This document shows positions 15,234 to 20,549 of a stretch of DNA of 20,549 nt, one piece after another. The DNA comes from a bacterium 210917-DFI.7.65 (GTDB taxonomy: Bacteria; Bacillota; Clostridia; Oscillospirales; Oscillospiraceae). The stretch is from NCBI GenBank assembly GCA_020555865.1, contig JAJCJJ010000008.1, forward strand, positions 1 to 20,549, in the 5' to 3' direction. Within the stretch, counting starts at the first letter, position 1. Every line of letters starts with the position of its first letter. Below the pieces are notes generated by a model that saw only the letters and a list, made by a program, of their open reading frames with translations, made no database searches and was not told where the DNA came from. The position numbers and the translations under genes were made by a program.

Positions 15234-15310
15234 AGCACAAGTTTTCTGGATTTATATCTTGACAATTCCAGAACATTTGTGCTATTATCAGTTTGCCGCC
15301 AGAAAACTTG
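15234..15310. promoter_or_regulatory. Three related operator-like sites between divergent promoters
   Basis: Site 1, read on the minus strand over 15250-15234, is TCCAGAAAACTTGTGCT. Site 2, on the plus strand at 15267-15283, is TCCAGAACATTTGTGCT, 15 of 17 identical. Site 3, plus strand at 15299-15310, keeps CCAGAAAACTTG. Site 2 contains GAACATTTGTGC, one base away from the Gram-positive LexA box form GAAC-N4-GTTC. Site 2 fills the spacer of the plus-strand promoter and site 3 lies just past its start, while site 1 is beside the minus promoter. That is a typical repressor arrangement. Whether the XRE-S24 protein or LexA binds is not known. Confidence 0.6.
15259..15288 (+). promoter_or_regulatory. 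Plus-strand promoter opposite the XRE-S24 promoter
   Basis: A perfect TTGACA (15259-15264) and TATTAT (15283-15288) are 18 bases apart. No plausible gene with a ribosome-binding site follows; the transcript would run antisense to the two tRNA genes towards the small plus-strand genes that begin near 15686. Confidence 0.6.
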
Positions 15311-15376
15311 GACAAGCACCCATTAACTTCCACTAAATCATGGCTTTCAGCGTTCTGTTCCCGCCGGATCCCCGGC

Positions 15377-15413
15377 AAAAAAAGAACCGACCGCTTTACA
15401 GCGATCGGTTCTT
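15377..15413 (-). terminator. Terminator of the tRNA-Thr/tRNA-Tyr transcript
   Basis: A 14-base stem with one mismatch (15382-15395 with 15400-15413) has a four-base loop, and on the minus strand is followed by a run of seven T. Its first base coincides with the last base of the tRNA-Tyr CCA end. Confidence 0.8.
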
Positions 15414-15497
15414 GGTGGGGGAAGGTGGATTCGAACCACCGAAGGCGAAGCCAGCAGATTTACAGTCTGTCCCCTTTGGCCACTCGGGAATTCCCCC
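15413..15497 (-). tRNA. tRNA-Tyr (anticodon GTA)
   Basis: The 85-base cloverleaf has acceptor arm GGGGGAA/TTCCCCC with an encoded CCA, a T-arm GGTGGTTCGAATCCACC, and a long variable arm as expected for bacterial tRNA-Tyr. The anticodon stem CAGA/TCTG holds the loop CTGTAAA, giving GTA (plus-strand TAC at 15461-15463). Confidence 0.93.
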
Positions 15498-15506
15498 ATA
15501 TGAATT

Positions 15507-15582
15507 TGGAGCTGGTGGACGGACTTGAACCCCCGACCTGCTGATTACAAATCAGCTGCTCTACCAACTGAGCTACACCAGC
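15507..15582 (-). tRNA. tRNA-Thr (anticodon TGT)
   Basis: The 76-base cloverleaf has acceptor arm GCTGGTG/CACCAGC, encoded CCA, D-arm AGCTCAGTTGGTAGAGCA and T-arm GGGGGTTCAAGTCCGTCC. The anticodon stem GCTGA/TCAGC holds the loop TTTGTAA, giving TGT (plus-strand ACA at 15547-15549). It lies nine bases upstream of tRNA-Tyr in one transcript. Confidence 0.93.
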
Positions 15583-15601
15583 GCATCCAACAGCAGTGAT
15601 T

Positions 15602-15630
15602 AGTCTACCAGAAAGCAAACCTTTTGTCAA
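15602..15630 (-). promoter_or_regulatory. Promoter of the tRNA-Thr/tRNA-Tyr unit
   Basis: Read on the minus strand, a perfect TTGACA (15630-15625) and TAGACT (15607-15602) are 17 bases apart, 20 bases before the tRNA-Thr 5' end. Confidence 0.75.
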
Positions 15631-15631
15631 G

Positions 15632-15648
15632 GAAAATTTGAAATTTTC
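15632..15648. repeat. Perfect AT-rich palindrome GAAAATTTGAAATTTTC
   Basis: Eight-base arms around a single G lie immediately upstream of the tRNA promoter and 38 bases before the small zinc-ribbon gene on the other strand. It could be an operator or an upstream A/T element of the tRNA promoter. Confidence 0.5.
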
Positions 15649-15685
15649 ACCTTGTTTTTTTCAATTGGAAAGGAAGTGTATCTCT

Positions 15686-15889
15686 TTGCCTGTTCGGCAT
15701 GTTCAGCCTCCCGATCCACAGCGCGCCGAAGCGGCGGCCCACTGCGGCCGCTGTGGTGCGGCGCTGTACGACGGAGACGAATTTTACGCCGTCAACGGCT
15801 GCGTTGTGTGCGAAGACTGTCTGCCCGGCTTCGCCCGGGAGGAATACCGCTCCTTCCGCCTCAGCGGCAGAGAATGGAGGATGTTATGA
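15686..15889 (+). CDS. Small zinc-ribbon protein
   Basis: This is a 67-residue protein if translation starts at TTG 15686. Two Cys-x2-Cys knuckles, CGRC and CEDC, are separated by about 20 residues (AALYDGDEFYAVNGCVV), as in a short zinc ribbon; a conserved acidic-aromatic tail follows. AAAGGA at 15669-15674 lies 11 bases before the TTG, so the start is not certain and no ATG is available downstream. Its stop overlaps the next start (ATGA). I do not recognise the family; small proteins like this are common in phages and integrated elements. Confidence 0.6.
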   Translation: MPVRHVQPPDPQRAEAAAHCGRCGAALYDGDEFYAVNGCVVCEDCLPGFAREEYRSFRLSGREWRML

Positions 15890-16119
15890 CACTGCGCGAG
15901 TTATCTTATGAATACAAAGCCCACGCCGACACCCTGTCGCTGCGCATGAAGCAGCTGCGTCTGGCGGCGCGGGAAACGGAGGATCCCGAGCGCCGGCACC
16001 GCCTGGAGCGGCGGATTCTGGAGCTGCGTCCCCTGCTGCAGGAGGCCAGGGAGCTCGCCGTACTGACACGAAATTATTACGACAGGAGGTATCACAAGAA
16101 TGAAAAGTATACCCTATGA
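15886..16119 (+). CDS. Small charged helical protein, unknown function
   Basis: This 77-residue protein is rich in Arg, Glu and Leu and probably forms two long helices or a coiled coil, with the repeated pattern MKQLRLAARETEDPE then RLERRILELRPLLQEA. The ATG overlaps the preceding stop, with GGAGG at 15876-15880 five bases upstream. Its 3' end overlaps the next gene by 20 bases. The tight packing suggests that the three genes work together. No function is recognised; similar small proteins sit beside sigma-like regulators in clostridial prophages (from memory, not checked). Confidence 0.65.
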   Translation: MTLRELSYEYKAHADTLSLRMKQLRLAARETEDPERRHRLERRILELRPLLQEARELAVLTRNYYDRRYHKNEKYTL

Positions 16120-16396
16120 CCGGCGGCGCAACACACTGAGCAGCGATATGGCCGCCTATATGCGCGCCGTAGCGCCGGACAACGACGAAGCCGTATCCCG
16201 CCTCAAACGCAACCTGCGCATTGCCCGGCGGGAGGAGCTGACTGCGCGGCAGGCCCAGGTGCTGCGGCTGTACTTTGAAGAAGAAATGACCATGGAAGCC
16301 GTGGGCCATGCCCTGGGCATTTCCAAATCCACGGTGTCACGCACCATCGCCCGGGCCAAACAGCGCCTGAAGCGATGCCTGCGCTACGCGCTGTAA
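16100..16396 (+). CDS. Sigma-region-4-like helix-turn-helix protein
   Basis: This is a 98-residue protein whose C-terminal half is a clear sigma-70 region 4 fold: LTARQAQVLRLYFEEEMT (about 47-64) followed by the recognition segment MEAVGHALGISKSTVSRTI and a basic tail. Regions 1 to 3 are absent, so it is not a complete sigma factor. It may be a phage-type late-gene activator or a DNA-binding regulator. AGGAGG at 16084-16089 lies ten bases before the ATG, inside the preceding gene. It ends the cassette and is followed by a terminator. Confidence 0.75.
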   Translation: MKSIPYDRRRNTLSSDMAAYMRAVAPDNDEAVSRLKRNLRIARREELTARQAQVLRLYFEEEMTMEAVGHALGISKSTVSRTIARAKQRLKRCLRYAL

Positions 16397-16434
16397 GAAA
16401 TGGGAGGGACCACGGTCCCTCCCATTTCTTTTAT
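16397..16434 (+). terminator. Terminator of the three-gene cassette
   Basis: GAAATGGGAGGGACC (16397-16411) pairs perfectly with GGTCCCTCCCATTTC (16414-16428) and is followed by TTTTATTT. It begins directly after the stop codon. Confidence 0.85.
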
Positions 16435-16463
16435 TTGCATCCCCCGCTGATTTTTGCTATAAT
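16435..16463 (+). promoter_or_regulatory. Promoter of the YitT-family gene
   Basis: TTGCAT (16435-16440) and a perfect TATAAT (16458-16463) are 17 bases apart, with TGC just before the -10 box (extended -10). Transcription would start about 20 bases before the coding region, overlapping the AAAGGAGG site only slightly downstream. Confidence 0.8.
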
Positions 16464-16489
16464 GCAGACTGGTAAAGGAGGCCTCGATC

Positions 16490-17371
16490 ATGCTCTACAA
16501 CACCACCCGCCAGCGCTGGGCCCGCGTGGCCCTGGCCGTGCTGGGCAGTTTGATCTATTCCATCGGCATCAATTATTTTGTCACTCCTGCAGGGCTGTAC
16601 AGCGGGGGCTTCCTCGGCGTTGGACAGATCATTCGTACCCTGCTGATCACCAATCTGGGGCTGAATTTTGGCAGTCTGGATGTGGCCGGCCTGATCTACT
16701 TCGCCCTGAACATTCCGGTGTATCTGATTGCATTCCGCTCCATCTCAGGGCATTTCGGCATCAAATCTCTGCTGTGTACCATCTGCAACACCGCCTTTCT
16801 CAGCCTGCTGACCCCGCCCGCCGAACCGATTCTCTACGACGTGCTGGCTTCCTCGATTCTGGGCGGCATCATTGCCGGCGCAGGCATCGGCCTGATGCTC
16901 TACGACGGCGGCTCTTCCGGCGGCATGGATATCCTGGGCGTATATCTCATGAAAAAAGCCCCCGGCATGTCCGTGGGCCGCATCAATATGGCTTTTAATA
17001 TCACGCTTTACGTCATCTGCCTCATTCTGTTCAGTCCCCAGGTGGCCATTTATTCCATTATTTACTCCGTATTCTGCGGCTTGATTGTAGATCGCCTGCA
17101 CCAGCAGAACATCGCGGTAATGGCCTGGGTTTTCAGCAAACGCCAGGACGACGCCCTGCGGGATTATGTGACGGGCACCCTGCACCGCTCCGTGACTTAC
17201 TGGCCCGCCACTGGCGCGTATCAGAACAGCGAAACCAACGTGATGTGCATCTGTATGTCCAAATACGAACTGGAAGACTTCCGGCATGCCATGCTGGAAA
17301 TTGATCCCGACGCCTTTCTCGTCACCGACGAGGGCGTCCGGATCCACGGAAACTATCACGCCAGGATCTAA
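16490..17371 (+). CDS. YitT-family membrane protein (DUF161/DUF2179)
   Basis: This 293-residue protein has five to six hydrophobic segments in the first ~205 residues, including the family motif YFVTPAGLYSGGFLGVGQII (29-48) and GLMLYDGGSSGGMDILG (about 134-150). A soluble C-terminal domain of about 80 residues follows (DUF2179 type, with VTYWPATGAYQNSETNVMCI). YitT proteins are widespread in Firmicutes; their transport or sensing role is not settled. The ATG follows AAAGGAGG by seven bases. The gene is monocistronic, with a near-consensus promoter and a strong terminator, which suggests steady expression. Confidence 0.9.
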   Translation: MLYNTTRQRWARVALAVLGSLIYSIGINYFVTPAGLYSGGFLGVGQIIRTLLITNLGLNFGSLDVAGLIYFALNIPVYLIAFRSISGHFGIKSLLCTICNTAFLSLLTPPAEPILYDVLASSILGGIIAGAGIGLMLYDGGSSGGMDILGVYLMKKAPGMSVGRINMAFNITLYVICLILFSPQVAIYSIIYSVFCGLIVDRLHQQNIAVMAWVFSKRQDDALRDYVTGTLHRSVTYWPATGAYQNSETNVMCICMSKYELEDFRHAMLEIDPDAFLVTDEGVRIHGNYHARI

Positions 17372-17376
17372 CCCAG

Positions 17377-17406
17377 AAAGCTCCTGCCTTAGGGCAGGAG
17401 CTTTTT
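17377..17406 (+). terminator. Terminator of the YitT-family gene
   Basis: AAAGCTCCTGCC (17377-17388) pairs perfectly with GGCAGGAGCTTT (17393-17404) around TTAG, and the T-run continues to 17406. Confidence 0.88.
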
Positions 17407-17427
17407 GTTATTGCACCGCCGCTCGCT

Positions 17428-17522
17428 CTGCCGCAGCGGCGGCAGGAAAAAAATATTCTGATCGGTTGCATGCTTTCATGCAACTTTTGCCCTGCCCTAC
17501 ACGGTAAGTGTAGGGCTTTTTT
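17428..17522 (+). terminator. Three further tandem hairpins, two with T-runs
   Basis: After the YitT terminator come CTGCCGC/GCGGCAG (17428-17445, loop AGCG, no T-run), GTTGCATG/CATGCAAC (17465-17484, then TTTT) and GCCCTACAC/GTGTAGGGC (17494-17516, loop GGTAA, then six T). The last ends 42 bases before the next gene. I see no promoter between it and that gene. Confidence 0.7.
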
Positions 17523-17564
17523 CGGAAAAGCCCCAAAATTCGACTACACAAAGGAGAAATCAAC

Positions 17565-18095
17565 TTGAACTATACAAAAAATTATCACTTAAGCCAATGG
17601 GATGCCGCCGACCGCGTCCTGCGGGAGGACTTCAACCGGGACAACGAAACAATTGATGCGGCGCTAGCAGCCGTGCAGGATCGGCTGGACAGTCTGCAGG
17701 CCCGCCACACGCTGCAACTTATAAAAACATTTACCGCCAACACACCCCAATACGGCAGGATCACCTTTCCTATGGATGACGTCGCATGGTCGGACTGGAA
17801 TCTCATCCATCTGTTCATTGATGCCAAAATGCGCTCCGCCATGGGTTACCATATCCTGCTCAACAATACCAACAATACTCTGCTCAGCAACTGCGCCACC
17901 CAACACCAAACGCACCTGATCTTTTTTCCTTTTTATAAAGGAAACTCTCCGATGACCGGGATTCGCCTTTTCGGCGGTTCCTTTTTCTGGCACACCACCC
18001 TATTTCAAAACTGTACCGCTTTGATTCTTGATCCGGCTTACGATGAGTATCCATTATTAGCCGGCACAACATTCACTTTGTATGGGCAAAAATGA
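17565..18095 (+). CDS. Phage-tail-associated-like protein with variable C-terminal part
   Basis: This is a 176-residue protein starting at TTG 17565, with AAAGGAG at 17550-17556 eight bases upstream. The N-terminal segment NYTKNYHLSQWDAADRVL and then REDFNRDNETIDAALAAVQD (about 2-40) resembles openings I associate with clostridial phage tail or fibre-like proteins, and the end of it may form a short coiled coil. The C-terminal two thirds are rich in aromatic residues, Thr and Asn, look like a beta-rich binding domain, and are more AT-rich than the neighbours, which hints at separate exchange of that part. No other phage structural genes are next to it. It may be a stand-alone receptor-binding-like protein; the function is unproven. 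Confidence 0.55.
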   Translation: MNYTKNYHLSQWDAADRVLREDFNRDNETIDAALAAVQDRLDSLQARHTLQLIKTFTANTPQYGRITFPMDDVAWSDWNLIHLFIDAKMRSAMGYHILLNNTNNTLLSNCATQHQTHLIFFPFYKGNSPMTGIRLFGGSFFWHTTLFQNCTALILDPAYDEYPLLAGTTFTLYGQK

Positions 18096-18116
18096 CGTCA
18101 CTGTGCCAAATCAAAC

Positions 18117-18150
18117 AAAGCCCCCGCTCCAATTTAGGAGCGGGGGCTTC
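18117..18150. terminator. Bidirectional terminator between the phage-tail-like and surface-protein genes
   Basis: A perfect 11-base stem, GCCCCCGCTCC (18120-18130) with GGAGCGGGGGC (18137-18147), has the loop AATTTA. On the minus strand it is followed by TTTGTTTG; on the plus strand only by TTC, so it serves the surface-protein gene better. Confidence 0.75.
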
Positions 18151-18195
18151 AATCAGTACGCTATATTAGCAAATAGCCCATTTATACAAAACGGC

Positions 18196-20549
18196 TTATT
18201 TAGCAGTCCCCAGCGCAGTATATGCACCGCAAACAACTTTATACTGCACGCCAGAATTCAGTCCCGTAACAGTATAGGTGCCGGAAGTGCTGTTCTTAGC
18301 AATGGTGACAGTGTAGTCGCCCAGCTCAGTGAACGTACCAGCATTGTTCAGCACATACAGCGTAACGTTTGCCTTGGTATCTACATTGCCCTTCTGCGCA
18401 TCAACAGTGATCTTCAGCTCACCATTGTTAGTACCGGTCTCTGCCTTCACGCCAGTGACGGTTGCAGTCGTTTCATCTTCGGGATCACCAGAGTTACCAG
18501 CATTGGCAACTTCCAGCACATAAACCATGGTGACCTTACCGTCATCATAGAACACAACAGCCTTGACTGCGCCGCTCTTATCATTGCTGCGGTCGATTGC
18601 CGTCTTCAGTGCGCTCACGCTGGTGATCTCGCTGGTGTACACGTCCGCATCGCGGTCATCCTTGTCGCGGTTGTCGCCAATGATGACGTTCTCAGCGAAG
18701 TCAACATCGTTCAGGTAGACATTGTGACCATTAGCCGTGAATTCTTTGGCGCTCAATGCATTGTTGTACACACCGGTCAACTGACGGCCACCGGTATAAT
18801 CATCCTTGTCAGAGTTCAGCGCCAGACCATAGTAACCGGTTTCATCGTCATAATTTGCATCCTTTGCAATGTCAGAGAACTGGCTGGACAGAGCCTGTGT
18901 ATAAGCATCCAGTGTAATCACGCCTTCAGCGTCATCGCTGTTGTCCCAGGTATAGAAACCAATAGCGGGAGCAGTGCTGCCCTCCACGGTTGCATTCTCG
19001 ATCTTGCCGGTACCATCCAAGTAGTACAGTTCAACATTGTAACCGGTCTGATACTCGCCATCCTTGTCCTTGTAAGAGATCTTATCCTTGGACACTTCCT
19101 TGACAAAGACCACGTCATCGCTGGAACCGCTGAACTTATCGGACACCAGAATCACGTAGGAAGCAACCTTGTTCTTGCCATCTGCCTTGGTGATTGCAAT
19201 TGCAGTGGTTTCATTCGAATTATTGTTCTTCTTTGCGCTGGTACCGCCCACAGCGGTGGTCACGCCAATGTCCTTGCCGTCATCCTCCACCTTGACATAC
19301 TTGGTGGTATCGTTCAGGTAAATCTTGTCGCCAGCGACAGTCATCTTGGTGTCGTCCTTAGCCAGATCGTCACCGATCGCAGCGGGCGCCTTGCTGTTGG
19401 CAATCACGGTATAGGTATTGCTGCCGGTATATGCCTTGGCCGTATAGCTGCTGCCGCTCTTGGAGAAGGTGAACAGGCCCTGAACCGTCTTGAAGTTATC
19501 CGTAAACGTAGGAGTTCCATCAATACCCAGAGCGGTCATAGTAGCAGAATCGGAATCCTTGATCTGGAACTCAGTCACAGTGCCTTCCTCGATGGAAACA
19601 GCCTGTGCATAGTAAGTGGTGTAGCGGCTCTGATCACGCACCACGCCGGTGACATAATACACGTCGGTGATCTTAGCGGCTTCGCCTTCATCAATACCGA
19701 TAACATAACCGTTCTTATCAGTGTAAACAGTGTAGTCGGTATCATCCAGATTCAGGGTCAGGCTTCCCATAGCGGTAGCAGTGGTAGCACCAGCATCCAC
19801 CAAGGCATGCAGAGACATTTCCGTGCCGTCCAGGCTGATGTTTGCCTTGGAACCGCTGTTATACTTGGTAATCTTGCCGGTCTTGGCCTCTGCCACATAG
19901 GAATCCAGAACCACGCTGCCGTTGCCGCCCTTCAGGGCCACGGCCAGGACAGTGCCTTCCTCATAATCGGAAGTATAACCGGCCAGTTCCTTATCGGAAT
20001 TGTTGTCATAGCGGTCATAATAGGTGCCGCCGAGGCTGTTCTCGTTCAGGTTCTGCAGCGTGATGCTGGCAGAAGCGCCCTGCTTGGTGTAAGTGCTGGA
20101 CAGGTTGGTGTCGATTTCATCGATCTGGGCCAGGCTGTAACGCAGCACAGAGATCGTCTCGATCTCGTTGTCATCGTTCATGAAGACTTCAATTTCATCG
20201 CCTGCATTCAGGTTAATGCTGGCCAGGCCGTTATAAGTATCATTGCTGTCCTTCACGCCGTTCACATACACAGCAACCTTGGATGCCACATCATCCTTGC
20301 TGTAATCCATATAATCGCTGTCGGTTACAACAGCAGCCTGAGCTGTGATGCTCTTATTCAGCACGATGGAATCATCGGCGTCATCAGCATAGGTGCCCAC
20401 GGTGGAGCCGTCATAGACCCAGGTGGTAGCGGGACGGCCGAAGCTGTCAACCTGATCTGCGCTCTTGGTGGAAACCTTCAGATCCTTGCAGTACTTTTCA
20501 GCAAACTCAACAGTGTAGTAACCATCAGCGGTCTTCTCATCGCTGATGC
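18196..20549 (-). CDS. Large secreted surface protein, S-layer-associated type (5' end outside window)
   Basis: At least 783 residues are visible and the frame is still open at the right edge, so the signal peptide and N-terminal domains are missing. The visible part is rich in Asp, Thr, Ser, Gly and Ala, has almost no Cys, and consists of beta-rich repeats. Segments such as DSFGRPATTWVYDGSTVGTYAD (20436-20393; a shorter form is FGRPATTWVYDG) match what I recall of S-layer homology proteins in Oscillospiraceae, where SLH domains lie upstream. The last ~85 residues (from TATVTGVKAETG) look like an Ig- or fibronectin-like domain. Strong codon bias suggests high expression. SLH repeats are not seen here, so the S-layer assignment is inference. 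Confidence 0.65.
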   Translation of the reverse strand, partial: ISDEKTADGYYTVEFAEKYCKDLKVSTKSADQVDSFGRPATTWVYDGSTVGTYADDADDSIVLNKSITAQAAVVTDSDYMDYSKDDVASKVAVYVNGVKDSNDTYNGLASINLNAGDEIEVFMNDDNEIETISVLRYSLAQIDEIDTNLSSTYTKQGASASITLQNLNENSLGGTYYDRYDNNSDKELAGYTSDYEEGTVLAVALKGGNGSVVLDSYVAEAKTGKITKYNSGSKANISLDGTEMSLHALVDAGATTATAMGSLTLNLDDTDYTVYTDKNGYVIGIDEGEAAKITDVYYVTGVVRDQSRYTTYYAQAVSIEEGTVTEFQIKDSDSATMTALGIDGTPTFTDNFKTVQGLFTFSKSGSSYTAKAYTGSNTYTVIANSKAPAAIGDDLAKDDTKMTVAGDKIYLNDTTKYVKVEDDGKDIGVTTAVGGTSAKKNNNSNETTAIAITKADGKNKVASYVILVSDKFSGSSDDVVFVKEVSKDKISYKDKDGEYQTGYNVELYYLDGTGKIENATVEGSTAPAIGFYTWDNSDDAEGVITLDAYTQALSSQFSDIAKDANYDDETGYYGLALNSDKDDYTGGRQLTGVYNNALSAKEFTANGHNVYLNDVDFAENVIIGDNRDKDDRDADVYTSEITSVSALKTAIDRSNDKSGAVKAVVFYDDGKVTMVYVLEVANAGNSGDPEDETTATVTGVKAETGTNNGELKITVDAQKGNVDTKANVTLYVLNNAGTFTELGDYTVTIAKNSTSGTYTVTGLNSGVQYKVVCGAYTALGTAK

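Noticed and set aside
15340..15528. Plus-strand 62-codon frame downstream of the operator-covered promoter
   Set aside because: It has no ribosome-binding site and is mostly the antisense of a terminator and tRNA-Tyr.

Overview
The window looks like a stretch of chromosome from a GC-rich, Gram-positive-type anaerobe of the Clostridia, most likely an Oscillospiraceae-like gut bacterium (inference). The supporting signs are strong AAGGAGG ribosome-binding sites, rho-independent terminators with long stems, a YitT protein, a DUF2798 protein, a tungsten-type aldehyde:ferredoxin oxidoreductase, and a low-complexity surface protein of the S-layer-associated kind. Nothing in the window proves the species.

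Left part (1-5117). A minus-strand operon encodes a complete sulfate-type ABC importer in the order binding lipoprotein, CysT, CysW, CysA. It diverges from a FabG-like short-chain dehydrogenase, and the two promoters interleave so that their -10 boxes overlap. Downstream of cysA lies a gene-free stretch with four copies of a 9-base motif. Middle-left (5118-8660): a plus-strand DUF2798 membrane protein follows a leader of about 100 nt that has its own promoter and ends in a terminator. Converging on it is a two-gene minus-strand operon for a four-cluster ferredoxin subunit and an AOR-family oxidoreductase (YdhY/YdhV, AorA/AorB or BamC/BamB type).

Middle (8740-13862). A MATE-family efflux gene is split by a single frameshift. 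It is transcribed divergently from a LysR regulator across a 356-base AT-rich gap that holds both promoters and related TTACAAT/ATTGTAA half-sites. After the LysR terminator come an MFS transporter and a second short-chain dehydrogenase, probably one LysR-controlled transport-plus-redox operon; a perfect 22-base palindrome covers its -35 region.

Middle-right (13882-16436). A minus-strand operon pairs a self-cleaving-type XRE-S24 (LexA/CI-like) repressor with a macro-domain ADP-ribose hydrolase. Its control region holds two divergent promoters and three related 17-base operator-like sites, one of them close to a Gram-positive SOS box. Next are tRNA-Tyr and tRNA-Thr on the minus strand with their own promoter and terminator. 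Then comes a tight plus-strand cassette of three tiny genes: a zinc-ribbon protein, a charged helical protein and a sigma-region-4-like HTH protein. This segment looks like the remains of a prophage or integrated element beside tRNA genes.

Right part (16435-20549). A YitT-family membrane protein has a near-consensus promoter. A run of tandem terminators then precedes a TTG-started gene whose N-terminus resembles phage-tail-associated proteins. A large minus-strand surface protein converges on it and runs off the right edge. The least explained parts are the XRE-S24/macro control region, the structured leader before the DUF2798 gene, and the phage-tail-like gene behind stacked terminators.
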